DNA of 64,000 nucleotides, from contig NW_022098076.1 in assembly GCF_002288925.2 (NCBI RefSeq), positions 83,959,062 to 84,023,061 of the forward strand. Reading direction: 5' to 3'. Source of the stretch: Delphinapterus leucas. Its lineage: Eukaryota; Chordata; Mammalia; Artiodactyla; Monodontidae. Under the pieces are notes generated by a model. The model was not told the origin of the DNA. It worked only from the letters and a program-made list of their open reading frames with translations, and did not search any database. Position numbers and translations under genes: made by a program. Positions 1 through 12,131 of this stretch are shown here, piece by piece (position 1 is the first letter of the stretch; the number at the start of each line of letters is the position of its first letter).

Positions 1-180
1 TAAGAACCTACTGTACAGCACAGGGAACTCTACTCAATACTCTGTAATAACCTAATGGAAAAAGAATCTAAAAAAGAGTGGATATGTGTATATGTATAAC
101 TGATTCACTTTGCCGTGCACCTGAAACTAACACAACATTGTAAATCAACTAGACTCCAGTAAAAATTGATCTAAAAAAAT
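1..180 (+). mobile_element. L1 LINE 3' end (artiodactyl/cetacean type), 5' part outside window
   Basis: The stretch ends in the typical L1 3'UTR text of even-toed ungulates and whales (CACAACATTGTAAATCAACT followed by an A-rich tail). The same tail recurs at 3119-3202 and, more diverged, at 32905-33165. There is no open reading frame for ORF1 or ORF2, so this is a dead remnant. Its left end lies outside the window. Confidence 0.8.
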
Positions 181-433
181 AAACATCTTCTTCGTCTTCA
201 GCACATAAGGACTCATTCATATCCAGTCCCGTGTTCGGCCTTGTGGCTACAACAGTGATGGGACAGTCATCGCCCGCCTTCGTGGAGGCATTCTCCATCC
301 ATTGGTCATCTTTTCTTATTTTGAGGATTATCACTGTAGTCAAAAGAATGACATAAATTATTTTATTGTCTTTGCTAACAAAATAGGAAGTATGAAAAGA
401 ATAGTCCATGGCAACATTCCATAACTTTTTCAT
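149..433 (-). other. Antisense open frame upstream of the RHBDD1 exon, probably not a gene
   Basis: The minus strand stays open for 94 codons across the L1 tail boundary and the intron just before the RHBDD1 exon. The predicted peptide has one hydrophobic stretch (IIYVILLTTVIIL, roughly residues 25-37) followed by an acidic tail. I do not recognise it. It runs into L1 sequence, has no visible promoter or poly(A) signal, and overlaps the polypyrimidine/acceptor region of RHBDD1. It is listed only because the composition of 190-300 differs from the AT-rich surroundings; a fragment of an inserted transcript is possible but unsupported. Confidence 0.15.
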
Positions 434-444
434 TGTGCCTGTAG

Positions 445-588
445 GCTACTCTGGATATCAGGATTATTACCCACGTGGCAGGCCAGGTTACCCTGAAGAA
501 GTACCCAGGAACTTTGACGCGTATACAGCGGGACTGAGTGAAGAGGAGCAGCTGGAGAGAGCGCTAAGAGCCAGCCTCCGGGACCAAG
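445..588 (+). CDS. RHBDD1: RHBDD1 (RHBDL4) penultimate coding exon, UIM-containing
   Basis: RHBDD1/RHBDL4 is an ER intramembrane serine protease of the rhomboid family that cleaves ubiquitinated membrane substrates in ER-associated degradation. This 144-nt exon encodes 48 residues of the cytosolic tail. It opens after a T-rich tract and AG (443-444) and closes at a GT donor (589-590); both junctions are phase 1. The first part is Tyr/Gly/Pro-rich (GYQDYYPRGRPG), as in the family tail. The end, SEEEQLERALRASLRDQ, is a textbook ubiquitin-interacting motif: acidic triplet, central Ala, Ser four residues later, closing acidic residue. The rhomboid membrane core (GxSG Ser and His) is encoded upstream of the window. 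The identification rests on remembered similarity to mammalian RHBDD1 and on the neighbouring COL4A4, and is strong. Confidence 0.94.
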
Positions 589-599
589 GTAGGAGTTTG

Positions 600-1207
600 G
601 CGCCCTTCACTTTATTTTAAAGTACATACCTTACGTGGTGAGATGTCTGAAAAAGGACTATTTGTAGCAAATTAAACTTTAAATAGTTTATACAAAGGAT
701 ATGTAGATGAAAAAATGTGTGCAGCTCGTGATTACAAAGAATGGGGTGTGATGCCGTATTCCTAGCAGCTTAAGCTAATAAGGTGCCAGACTATGTATGT
801 ATTGTTAAAGTGGTTCTCTTTGTAGGTCTGCTGCACTCAGTGCTTTGTCATTAAAGTCAAGAAACTTAAAAAAAAAAAATTCTTAGGTGCATGAAAGAAG
901 GGGTTTACTTTGAAATTCATGTCTGTAAAGTAGGCTATAGATTGCTGTGTATCAAATTGTTGGCCACAAGCCTTCCTCAAAATCACATGAATAGCTTGAT
1001 AAGAATTCAAACTCGGGGTTCCACTGCAGGCCTGCTGAACCAGTCTTCCTGTGGGCAGAGACTAGGAATTTGTATTCTTAACCAACTTTCCAGAAGATCC
1101 TTTTACAAACTGATATATGAAAACCGCTGTATTTATTTTGCCATATTTGTTCCGGGGTTTGGCTTATGAGTTTGGGTATTACCGTTTTTAAAGAGCAGTA
1201 AAAATCA
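600..1207. other. Intronic sequence without recognised gene or repeat
   Basis: AT-rich intron following the UIM exon. It holds a short A-run near 869-879 and no frame with recognisable similarity. Nothing else is supported here. Confidence 0.5.
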
Positions 1208-1390
1208 TCTATTCATTCAATAAACATTTATTAAGGTCTTACTGTGTTTCATGTACCGTGATAAAGAATACAGGAAGGTTAAAAAATGGAATCTCCCCCC
1301 ACCACCCAAGGTTCACAATCTCTGGTAGGGGAAATGCATGCTAGATGCCATAAGTAACCATAATGTCAGGTACCTAGGAGAGGCGTAGGC

Positions 1391-1416
1391 CAATTGCTAG
1401 AGGCAATTGCTAGAGG
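1391..1416. repeat. 13-bp perfect tandem duplication
   Basis: CAATTGCTAGAGG occurs twice head to tail (1391-1403, 1404-1416) immediately before an inverted repeat at 1420-1443. Confidence 0.9.
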
Positions 1417-1419
1417 CAG

Positions 1420-1443
1420 TGCCGCCTCACAGAAGAGGCGGCA
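1420..1443. repeat. GC-rich perfect inverted repeat (hairpin)
   Basis: TGCCGCCTC (1420-1428) and GAGGCGGCA (1435-1443) are perfect reverse complements around a 6-base loop, giving a 9-bp stem. It lies within an old L2 remnant, so a function is not implied. Confidence 0.85.
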
Positions 1444-1964
1444 TTCGAGTTGGACCTTCAAGAATGTGTAGGGTTTGCAGAGATGCGGAAGGTCCTTCCA
1501 GGCAGGAGTCAGTATCTGCTCAGACACAGAAGCAAGCGGTGTGGTCATCCCACCTTCACTTTCGAATGGAGCATTAAGAGAAGAAGGGGAAGAAGAGTGA
1601 GCAGCTAGGCTGGGGCCTGATCACAGAGGTCCTAGAATTAAATAGGCCACGTGGAAAATGGATCTGGTATATGATGTGAATGCCAGTAAGAGTTCTGCAC
1701 AGGGGAGCGATGAGATCAGACCTGTGTATGTGAATCGGCAGCAGTCATTTCACGAACAAGAATTGAGCACCTCGGGCGGGGGGGTCACACCAGGCATCAC
1801 ACCAGATGATGGGAATACATAAATTGTGACTACTTGGTGTCTGAATTGAGGGAATACGGTCTTAGCAGCAGCATTGTGCTTGGAGGGGTGACCTAGGAAA
1901 TGGGGAGGAAGAGATAAATTAGTACTTGTCAGGTGAAGAGTATCAGAACTGTGGTCTATCAGTT

Positions 1965-2450
1965 GTCTGTTACTGGTTAAAATCACCCTGCCACCCATGG
2001 CTTAAAACAATACACATTTCTTCTTGCTCCTGTGTGTACGGGTCCACTGGGCCAGGCTTCCGTGACCTCGGCTGGTGTGCTGAGGTGTCTGCAGTGGTCA
2101 TCTGAGGCTGGCTGCTCTAGGGTGACCTCCTTCACGTGCCTGACTGACTGTTGTCTGGTGCGATGGTGGAGACTGGGCCGCGCATGACTTATCATCCAGC
2201 AGGCCAGCCCAGGCTCATTCACAAGGCCTCAGCACGAGGGTTCCAAGGGAGAGTGTGGAAACAAGTGAGACTTAGGCTGATGCCTTGTCAGTTCCGCTGT
2301 ATTTTGTTACTGAAGCAAAGTCAGGAGACCAGACAGGATTCATGGGATAGGGAAATAGCCTCCATCTCTGCATGGGAGGAGCTGCAGAGTCACATGGCTG
2401 CACAGAAGGAGAGGTGGATAATTGGGGCCATTCTTGTAATCACTAGATTC
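1965..2450. mobile_element. Ancient mammalian interspersed repeat, probably an LTR
   Basis: The run from 'GTTACTGGTTAAAATCACC' through 'GGAGCTGCAGAGTCACAT' near 2379-2396 follows the text of a common old mammalian repeat that I associate with LTR elements. I cannot name the subfamily with confidence. It has no coding content. A MER5A-like fragment follows at about 2490-2590. Confidence 0.45.
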
Positions 2451-2489
2451 AGTGGACTACTGGTATTACAATCACTGCAAGCATGCCTT

Positions 2490-2600
2490 AGCCTTGGAAT
2501 CCTAACCTCTGGGGGCAGGGCCCCAGAGGCTGTATTTTAACAAATTCTCAAGGTTAGTCCTGTGCACACAGCTGCTTAATCACTCCCAGGTGAGACGTGA
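2490..2600. mobile_element. MER5A-like DNA transposon fragment
   Basis: The text around 2530-2590 (TGTATTTTAACAAATTCTC, then a GTGCACAC-type end) resembles the hAT-Charlie MER5A non-autonomous element. It is diverged and incomplete. Confidence 0.4.
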
Positions 2601-3118
2601 AATATTACTGGAGGTTAGGATATTATGTATTTAATTTAATTTGGAACAAGCCATAATCTTAACAGAACTGTGGTCTGATTTGTTATCTTGGATTGTCCAT
2701 TGCACGTAAATACGATATGCTCCCTTGGATGTAAATCTTAGAAATGCAGTAGGAATGTTATCATTGATAAAAATATTAATCCCAGTCTACCACACACACA
2801 AAAAAGTTAAGTAAGTCAGGGCAAACCTACTAATCATGGACTTTGTACAAAACTTTATTTAGTACCACAAAGGGACAGCAGGAGGGAATTTTTTGGAGTG
2901 ATGGAATTATTCTGTATCTTGGTTGTTGTGATGGATACACAACTCTTTGCATTTGTCAAAACTCACCTAACTACATCCCACAAAGAGTACATTTTCCTAA
3001 AAAGGAATTTTAAAAGAAGTAAATAAAAATTAACAAGAAACCAATGAAATAACTGGTAGCCTTGCAAAGATCATCAAGCACCGTAAACCACTAGCTAAAA
3101 GGTTGTTTAGAAACCGGA

Positions 3119-3202
3119 CGTTGTATAACTGATTCACTTTGCTGTACACCTGAAGCTAACACAACATTGTAAATCAGCTATACTCCAATAAAAATTTAAA
3201 AA
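3119..3202 (+). mobile_element. Short 5'-truncated L1 3' tail with target-site duplication
   Basis: About 85 bases of L1 3'UTR (CACAACATTGTAAATCAGCT at about 3159) with an A-rich tail. The flanks AGAAACCGGAC (from 3109) and AGAAACGGGAC (from 3203) look like a target-site duplication with one mismatch. This makes it an almost minimal, extremely truncated L1 insertion sitting inside an older repeat-like context. Confidence 0.7.
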
Positions 3203-3215
3203 AGAAACGGGACAT

Positions 3216-4470
3216 TCACATGGTGATAAAGTATCACCTCATAGAGGACATGCTAATAGGAGCGGCAAACAGAGATTTGACAATCACCACCTGAATCCAG
3301 CGATCAAACGTGGCGGCATTGTTGGTGGGAGGGCCTGATACTGTGTGTCTCCTGATATGACGCCATGTGAGGAACACAGCACCGTCTATGACATATTCTT
3401 ACTAAAAATGTTTAGCCCGACTCTAATTAAGTCTTCCAATGTAAGGGGTCCATATATAGGAAATACATGGAATAGAGGAATAAGTTGAGAAATCAGATAA
3501 AACGTGAGGTTTCTACAATTCAGTGAGACTGGTCTCCTGCGGGGGCGGGGGGGAAGAGTATCATAAAAAAAGCAGGATGTGATTTTATATTAAAAGGAAA
3601 TAACAAGCAAATATAACATGAGAACCTTGAAAAACTGGTTCTTATAAAAGAAAAATTTTGAGGAAATAGGAGAATTTTGTATTTGGACTAGATATTAGAT
3701 GTTATTTGGGAAATTAACTTTCTTTGGTATTATGGATAAGTAGCAGAAGGTCCCTGATTCTTGGGAGATACCCACTGAAGTATTTAGAAGCAAAATAATA
3801 TGTCTGCAACTTTCAATTTTTAGCTGAAACAACTCTCTCTGCTCTCTCCTTTCCTGTCTCTCTCATTCTTTCACTCACTCACTTCCCCCCTTCATAAGTT
3901 CTACATTCAAATAAGTTTGGGAAACTGCAAACTATACCCCCTTGAAGATCCAGAATGGTACTATTATACTGACGATTCTAATTAGTTCTACAATTAAGAA
4001 ACCCATTTATTAAATTAATGTTTTCCAAACTTATTTGACCACAGAATTTCATTTTCAGTGGATGTTTTTAAGAGCATATGGAACTAGTTCCAATGAAACT
4101 GATCTGAAGAGACTCCTTGGAGTGCATTATACAGTAACAGGTGACAGCAAAGGAAATAGCTTTGCAAATTGTTTATATTAATTTCAATTTTATTTTCCTT
4201 AAAACACTTCATGACTGTCTTATTAAGAGTGAGAAACCAAGGAGACATCTTTTTAAATGGCCTTTATTACTTTTTAGCCTTTTTTTCTGGTGGAAAAATA
4301 CTTGGTTTGAGTTTATTTTATAAAAGTTGGCCATATGATATGTACTATTTTGAACCTTACTTTTTTTTCATTCAGTATTATGTTGTAATCATTTTTTCAC
4401 ACCACTAAAATTTTTTGAACATACAGTTCCTCCATATATTTATATATTTCCTTAAACTTATACCTAAGTC
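3216..4470. other. AT-rich intron, old repeat remnants, no gene
   Basis: There is no recognisable coding frame. A few stretches (2867-3010, 3216-3440) read like old L1 3' sequence, but too diverged to classify. The rest is AT-rich unique intron. Confidence 0.4.
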
Positions 4471-4472
4471 TG

Positions 4473-4508
<36 letters not shown>

Positions 4509-4524
4509 TTTTTCTTTCTTTCTG
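4471..4524. repeat. (TTTC)n microsatellite
   Basis: A tetranucleotide TTTC array of about 50 bases with one interruption (a longer T run). It follows an AT-rich stretch and precedes an L1-like fragment. Confidence 0.95.
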
Positions 4525-4629
4525 CGGGGAGAGGTATGCTATTAAAAATAGTATTTTTTATTCTATATTTGTAGAGATTATTATATACTTTTTCTTCTTT
4601 AGTCTATTGACATACTAAATTATTTTGAT

Positions 4630-4960
4630 TTTCAAACTTGAAGCAGGTTTGTATTCTCAGGATAAATCTCACCTGGTTGTGATATTTTATGGACCATCCT
4701 GGTGAAAATGCCATGTGCACCTGAAAAGAATGTGTGTTCTGCTCTAGTTGGGTAGAGTGTTTTACAAATGTTAGTTAGATTAATTGAGTTGATAGTGTTG
4801 CCCAGATCTTCTAATCCCTATGGATTATCTGTCTACTTGTTCTACTGAGCACTGTGAGTATTGTGAATTATATAGAATTACTGTGAGTAATACTGAGTAG
4901 GTACTGTATGGTCCCCTCAGTGCGTCAAAGACTTCGAATTCCTCTAATGTTACCTTGTTT
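4630..4960 (-). mobile_element. Old L1 ORF2 fragment, reverse orientation
   Basis: Segments such as TCAGGATAAATCTCACCTGG (4658-4677) and GAATGTGTGTTCTGCTC (about 4729) follow the reverse-complement text of L1 ORF2. There are many substitutions and no open frame. Confidence 0.5.
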
Positions 4961-5329
4961 TTAGGGTGGGGGCTGATTTGCCAGAGTGCCTCTCAATGTC
5001 TACTTGAACTTCAGTTGTAAGTCTTTGTGCTGCAGCTGGGATAGGTACTCCATCCCCTCCGTCGCCCCTCCCCCGGTGGCACACTGCTATTACTTGTTAG
5101 CCTGTGTTTTTTAGTTTGGTGGTGGAGACCAGTGCCTGGGGGTGCCCTGATTAAGCCTTAGTCCACGCAGTCACTGTGTCCCTCGGTTTGGAGGTGTGGC
5201 CTTCTCAGTATCCCTGCCCCTCTCCCCAGTTTAGACTTTTTTTTTTTTTTTTTCTCCTCTTTCCTTCTCTAAGCTGCAGGAGGTTTTCACCATTTCCTTA
5301 AGGGAAACTTGGCTTTCGCCTTTCTCCCA

Positions 5330-6527
5330 GGCATTTAAGTCTTTTGTTCCTTAGGGACGATAGGGAAGAAGGATCTAGGCAGCCTTTCATGCAGACCTTT
5401 CCTGCGGTGGCTGCTGTTCTTTCCCTCAGGACTGTGCCAGGAATGACAGAGGACAAAGGACACTTTCTCTGGGCTCACATATGTCTTTTGCAAGGGCCAC
5501 ATGAGGTCCTGAGAAGAGCCTGAAAGTGGGTGTGAATTCCTTTGTACTGCATCTCCCAATATGTTCTGTGTTATATATTCTATGAATAGAATCTTGCTAG
5601 CTCACACTCAGCCTTTAGCAGTTTAACAGTTTTGGCTGGATTCTTTTTATTAGTGTCCAGCAGAGTCTGTCCTAGGTAAGCAAGTGTTGTTCCTATGCTG
5701 TTTTAGACTTCTGTCTAGTTGGCTGCCCTACTGCCTCAGCTTTCTGTTGGGTTCAGGAAAAGGTATTGATTTGCAGATTGTCCAGCATTCATGTTTATTA
5801 TAAGGATAGTAGTGATGCTTTTTCCTGTTTTCTACATCCTCAGTTTGAATCTGTCATTTACTGGACATAATCTGTCTAGTAATTTATTTATTGGTTTTTT
5901 TAAAAAAATGTGATCATTCCCTCATGAAGTAGGTAGAATCTATAGTCCTTTTTTAAAAGGCTAGGTAAATGCTTAATTCTTTCTCTTTGATTCCCAGTTT
6001 TCAGAGTAAGAAGTTAGTGTAATAGTCATCAATAATACTGAGATTTGAAAGGGCCAACTAATAGAAATTCATTTGGTAGAATGCCAGTCCAGCAAGAGAC
6101 ATCCAGCACCAATTAGTTTCTTTAGTTCAATATATTGGAAGAGTAACTTGGAGAATCAAGGTAACAACTTTTTTAACCTCAGAATTTGCTGTTGTCATAT
6201 TTCTTAATAGTACCTGGCCATAATTATAAGTCCTAAAGCTCATGCCAGGAATAATAATACCAAAGTAGCCTTTGTAGAAGAAATATCGAAATTCCTATTA
6301 TTTCAAGAAGCTTGCACATTTACTACCATTAACAGAAATCTTGTCTTGTCCTGTCGGCAGCCTCAGTTCTTATAAACGAATCCAAGAGGCAGCTGATACC
6401 AGAACAATAGAAACATTTTGGACGAGAGCCATCTCCTTTCTTTGAGTCAAAAGGCAGATGCCAGCTAGGAACATTAGCTCATTGCATTTTCCTCTCCCCT
6501 CTCCCCCACGTCCTTCCATGTATAATT

Positions 6528-6558
<31 letters not shown>

Positions 6559-9050
6559 TAGCCTGCCACCAAGTTCAGCGGGTGGCTGGGTACAAAGCCG
6601 TGTCCTTTTCAACTTCTATCTGCCAGTCTGGAGCATGTGTACTGGTTAAAACTGGAAATCCTCGTGACATGTGGAGTAACGTGTGCTTCTTTTCTTAGAC
6701 TCTTCTGAAAGGCAAATGGCCACAATCACACTTTGGCTCTCTTGTGAAAATCAAGCAGAGTTGTCACCCACTCCCCACATTGTACAGTTGGGGTTGCTGG
6801 CTAGCCATATGTGAAGCTGTGGTGGGACATACGACAAAGGTCTTGGCTTCAGAATGAAACTGGTTGCTGCTTTGTCTCTAAGTCTTTACATGTAAAATTA
6901 CCAGGAGAGCCATATTGGAAAAGAGTATCTGGGTTCCGAATTAATATCTAGGGCTTTTATTATTAAAAGATCACTTGACAATATCTTTGAATCCTGTTTA
7001 TAGGCATATATGTTCATAGGGGCCAATTCAGATACATTTTAAATAAAAAGCAGAAAGAGAATTTACTTTAAGTGTGTTGTATATTTTGCTTTTTATTGAG
7101 GCTACACCAAGGTAAATAAAAATGACATCTGTCTTGTTTCTTTATTGTTGTATGAAGAATTTTGGAAAAAATGGAATAAATTATGTACATGTTCTTTTAA
7201 TCTTTCATCGTGTGGTACAAAGAGAAAAGGATGGGAATTCAGTGGTCCGAGCTTCAGTCCTGGAATATCAGTGCACTAACTTTACTTGAGGTGTGAGTCA
7301 CTGAATCTGATCAGACCTTTGTTTTATTATTATTTTTTATAATAAGAGAGTTGGACTGGGTCCTCTTCAGAGCTTCTTCCTCTTCCATTCTGTGGTAATG
7401 GACTGAGCAGGACGGGCGTAGCTAGAAAGAAATGCGGATATTGAGAAATGTCAGGAATATTGGCGAGTGTTTGTCATCTAGGTCTCAGGGCTGACGGATG
7501 AAAGATCATTTCTGGAAGATAAATTCACACAACTGTCTAAGGCAGATCTAAATTGGTAAATACATGCATTTGATGGTGGTATTTGCGTCAGTTGCATGAT
7601 TATTTGAGCCTTCACTGGCCCAGTGCAGGCATAATGCAGTTGGCGATTTTTAACATATGCAAATGACCACGGCCGGCCTGCTTGGCTTTGCAGGCGTGTT
7701 GCAGGCCAGGACAGAGAGGTACAGCTCATTCCATGTGACCACTTCTTTTTTTTTAAGTAATTTGGTGTGTTTTCCCCCAGGAAAACGTTCTCTGTAATGA
7801 AAAAGCGCCATCTGCCAGATTCCCTAAAAGCAGTTTCATTGCAGAACACTTCCTTTGGATTATAGGTTCTTACTCCCTTCTCTCTACATTGGAGATATTC
7901 ATTTCAGTGAGTAAAGTTTGATATTTGAGACTGTATCTAGATGTGAAATTGTGCATATAAAGAAATGTAAATACATGATGTTTCAAACCTGCAAAAGAAC
8001 ATGTGAATATATCCCAGTCAGGAAAAGAAATAATAAAATAAGTGGACCAGAGTTCTGTTTAGGTCCCTATTGGGAAGGAGCAGGCTTCTGTGGAGGTTTT
8101 ATACCTAAAAAGATTAACTGTAGCTCAGCCGCTGCTAAAATAATAAAGATAATGATACATGAAATTGAAACATATTTGAGAAATTAACATTAATAGTTCT
8201 ATGTGAATTTATAATTTTTCCTCCGGCTACCTAACCCCACAATCACCATTTATTGAAAGGGATCATTCAGATGCTAATGAGTAGCTTTAGCAATAAAAGT
8301 ATACACAAACCTCTAATGAATTAATTCCACCTACCCATGTCCCCTTCATCTTCCCCCACACGTTGGACCCTGTTTCGTGGGCTACCAAGTCTTGATGGTT
8401 TCGGAAACATTACCTTGCACACTCGTCATGTTGCTCTGGATCATTATTCATTCTGTTCCTCAGGAAATCCCAGTTGGAGCCCCTTGTTTGTAGACGGTAT
8501 TGTTAAGCACTGCAGGTACGGAAATGAGTCAATCTTGTTCTTTGCTATCAAACCAAAAACATTGTTCTTTCCGCTGAGCGACAGGAGATTTTAGTGACTG
8601 ACTGACTTCACTTCAGCTACCCAATATATTAGATTTAGGAAAGAGATACAGTAACTTTTGAAATGAGCTGATCACTTTATTTACCCATCTATGAAATTCT
8701 CTGCTTCAGCAACTATGATTCCCTAAGTTATGTAAGAATTTTAGAGAATATCAAGTTTACTAATATGATGATTTGGGTACTCAGGTCATCTATACAATTT
8801 TTAATCTTGAAGTTATTGAGGTGTATATTCAGTGTTTCATAAGATCAAACTTAATTGGAGAAAACTATTAATATAGGTGTGATTAAGAAACTCATCATTT
8901 CATAAAATGTTTTAATTAGGAAGAGAGATGTCAAATAGTGCGTTAAAATTATAGTGGATTTTACATTCTTATTAATCAAACAATTGAGGGTGTGAAGAAG
9001 TTTCTAATTCTCTGTGTCTGTACTAAAATATGAAACCAAACAAAACAGTA
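5330..9050. other. Intronic stretch with no recognised gene
   Basis: Mostly unique, AT-rich sequence. It contains a T-run at about 6534-6555 following a CT-rich tract, a few short open frames without similarity to any family I know, and no young SINE. I see no promoter, RNA gene or pseudogene. Confidence 0.45.
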
Positions 9051-10204
9051 TCTATTTTTTTTTTTTGAGCTGAAGGCCCAGACTTTGAGACTTTATTTCA
9101 TAGACTCAGTAGTTGATATTTTCAGTGAATAAAATTTTATTCTTTTTTATTTGAACCTTTCTAATTCCTTTCTAAGCATTGTAAGTACAGATAACATATA
9201 CCACCTAACTTTAGCATATAATTTTAAGCACATAACTGCAGTCTTGGGGAGGGACCTATTGTTTTGATCCTTTGCTTAATTTACTTAAATTACTTTTTGA
9301 AGTAGATAATGTAGAATGAGACAAGGCTGAACCATTTTCAAACGTAACTGGCACTGAGAGTGACCTTAGAGGTCAGCATATCTGACACCTGATCCTACTC
9401 AATGAGGAAACAGACTCGGAGAAGTCAAGAGACTTAATATCCCATCATTTATATCTATGGCCCAATTATTGTGGACGGTGTCCTGCCCTGGGGATGCTGT
9501 TGTGATGTAGGTTGGGTTCCCCAGGCATGAAGAGCCTGGGGGTCAGGACCTTCCTGGAAGGTGCTAGATTGGATCCACATTTCCTTGGGCTCCTGTGTGT
9601 CCACCCTAGAGCAGAGCTGAACCCTGAATTAGCTTCCACATCCGCCTTCCAGTCTGGCTGCAAATGGACTCTCAGCTTTCTCCTACCGCAGGGACAGAGT
9701 CCTCTGGCCTTCAGAAGGAAGGGAGGCAGGTGATGACGCGTGTGAGACTGCTCTGATGTGTGTGTGCTAACACCTGTTAGATGCGTGCTGTGATTGCCGT
9801 GCGATTCTGCTTTTGTTTTGCCATGGGAATAGGCAGCACTCAGCTCCTTTTCTGGAAGTCCTCCCTGAATTCCAGATGTCCCGGGGTGGACGGTGCTGAG
9901 GGCCTGAGACAGGTGATGATGGGTCCCTGAACTCGGTTATTATGGTCTTTTAGAATTTGGATAAGCATTTGTCCTGCTGGTTATAAAAGCAGAACATATT
10001 CACGGTGGAAAATAATCAATACAAATCACCAAAAAGAAGACAAAAAGTGATCCATAACCCCACCACCCGGAGAAAAACCACATCACATTTGAGGTGTATC
10101 CTTGCAGCTACCCATAATCCAGGCACCCAGAAGAAACCATGTAAATGTTTTGGTGAATTCTCTCCAGGTCAACAAGCAGTACCTCTTCCCTCGTGGTTAC
10201 TGTG

Positions 10205-10345
10205 CTAGGAAGGTTCACATCCCCACACAGAACCCTACGAAATAAGCATTTGTAATTATAGCCATTGTTTTAGATTGGGAAATAGAAGCACAGAGAAATG
10301 AAATGGCTGGCCCGGGGTCACATTCTGAGTGGTAAACACCAGGCA
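10205..10345 (-). mobile_element. MIR SINE remnant
   Basis: The pattern 'GATTGGGAAATAGAAGCACA ... GGTCACATTCTGAG' is the reverse MIR core and 3' region. Diverged tRNA-derived SINE of early mammals. Confidence 0.5.
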
Positions 10346-11887
10346 AGAAGGCCAGACTTCTCTATTCCTAGTCGGGGCCTCTTCAGAAAAAGCGCTTCTA
10401 GGCTGTCGTGAATTGTCAGTTATGGAAGAGACCAGCATGATCCTGTCTGTAGCCTTCCACATAGTCAGCCCGCATGGCCGAGCTGGAGTTATGTTTGTGT
10501 TTTGGGAGGTGGATTGGCCATTACGATCATCCTGAAATCAGAACACTGAAAACTCTTTGGTAGGTGTGGTCACTATAGAACAGCCTTAGCTACGTTTAAA
10601 AAGACAGTATTACTTGTAGAATGACAATGACATTTCTCTTACTGTTGTCCTCACATGATTGGCTAAGTTCTTTTGATTGGTTGGGTTGTCTTTTTTTTTT
10701 TAAGCAAAAATTCCTGACATTAATTAAAAATTGTGAAATAAATAGTTTGTTTAGGGAAAGAATGCCCTTCTTACACAAGAAACTGGCATCTCAGGTACCT
10801 AATAGAACACACACCAAAAAAAATGCTTCCTATAGACAATCATAAATAATCTGCTGGGCAGTGATTTGTTTCTACCAAAAATCATAGCGTATGAGTGAAC
10901 ATACTGTTTTTACTCTGGACAATTAGTGACATTTGAATTAAGGATATTTGCGATGTTCATTTAAATAGGACTCAGTTTTTCTTCAGTGGCTTTCTTTTTA
11001 GAAAAGAAAAGACTCATAACAAAAAAGAATAAATGTGCTTGCACTAAGTGTGCTTTAAGACAGAATTTTATGTTGAGCCACCTATCAATGTTACACGTGA
11101 ATCATTCACGTGAGAATTTTCACTGTCGTTTACTCAGCCTCTTGAATCTCGCTCAGAGGCGCACGTGTTCATCCGTTTTGTTGTGTTGTTTTGCTAGTGA
11201 GAAAAATCAAGTCATGTGTTGGTTTCCATTTATTATAGAATCACAGATAGCTTTCAGAGTGGTCTAGTTTCATCACATGGCAGTTCTCCAAGGATTCAAA
11301 ACTATTTATAATTCTGTTGAACTTCGTTATGGAGAGCCAGATGTGAGAGTCATGCATAATATATATTTATATATCTTCAAGCATCTCAACTAGGGACCAG
11401 CAATCTTCCTGTGTCACATCTGTGTCTTTTAAATCTACTCTTGTTGCAAGACAGGACCCAAACTGCACAGCGTTATTAAGATACTATAAATATTAAGCTG
11501 ATTGAGAGTACACTGCAGTCATCTGCTTTGGAAAACGCGCAAATGGCCCAACCATGCCCCAGTGGGAGATAGGTGAAGTAAGTCACGATCTAGAGTAACA
11601 GCCGCTAAAAATAGAAGCAGGTTCACAGTGAGTCAAATGAGCAGGATGTGGCAGTAGTCTTAGTAGAAACTCATTTATTTTTGTAAGACCTAGTAAATGC
11701 ACTATAAAAAAGACTGGAATAATATTTAGCAAAATGCCACTCATCCTTATTTCTCAGAAATAAGATTATGGTGACTTAACTTTCTTGTTTTGGCTTGACT
11801 CCATTTTCTAAAATGTCTGCAAAATCACGGAGAACCTTTATTAAGAAAAAATATGAAAACCTATGCATTGCTAAAAATATTTAATAT

Positions 11888-11901
11888 TGACCATCCTCTT
11901 C
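11888..11901. repeat. Target-site duplication, left copy, of the CHR SINE at 11902
   Basis: TGACCATCCTCTTC here matches TGACCTTCCTCTTC at 12118-12131 with one mismatch. It flanks the SINE on both sides and marks retrotransposition through the L1 machinery. Confidence 0.9.
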
Positions 11902-12117
11902 TTTTTTTTTTTTTTTTTTATTTATGCTGTACGCGGGCCTCTCACTGTTGTGGCCTCTCCCGTTGCGGAGCACAGGCTCCGGACGCGAAGGCTCAGCAGC
12001 CATGGCTCATGGGCCCAGCCGCTCCGCGGCATGTGGGATCTTCCCGGACCGGGGCACGAACCCGTGTCCCCTGCATCGGCAGGCGGACTCTCAACCACTG
12101 CGCCACCAGGGAAGCCC
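11902..12117 (-). mobile_element. CHR-type cetacean SINE
   Basis: On the minus strand the element starts GGGCTTCCCTGGTGGCGCAG and ends in a poly(A) (T run on +). The first part is tRNA-derived, with a recognisable A box (TGGCGCAGTGG) and a degenerate B box. The body is the standard CHR sequence seen repeatedly in this window. It is flanked by 14-bp duplications. Open frames across it are artefacts of its GC-rich, stop-poor sequence. Confidence 0.95.
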
Positions 12118-12131
12118 TGACCTTCCTCTTC

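Larger units (their letters stand above)
1208..1960 (-). mobile_element. L2 LINE remnant, reverse orientation
   Basis: It starts with the reverse complement of the typical L2 3' end (CATTCAATAAACATTTATT at about 1213). Further on, the segment around 1690-1730 (GAGCGATGAGATCAGACC) matches the usual reverse L2 interior text. It is strongly diverged. Inside it, at 1391-1416, a 13-bp unit is duplicated in tandem, followed by a GC-rich hairpin. Confidence 0.55.

Noticed and set aside
4471..4524. TTTC array as a regulatory element
   Set aside because: It is an ordinary tetranucleotide microsatellite with no further supporting context.
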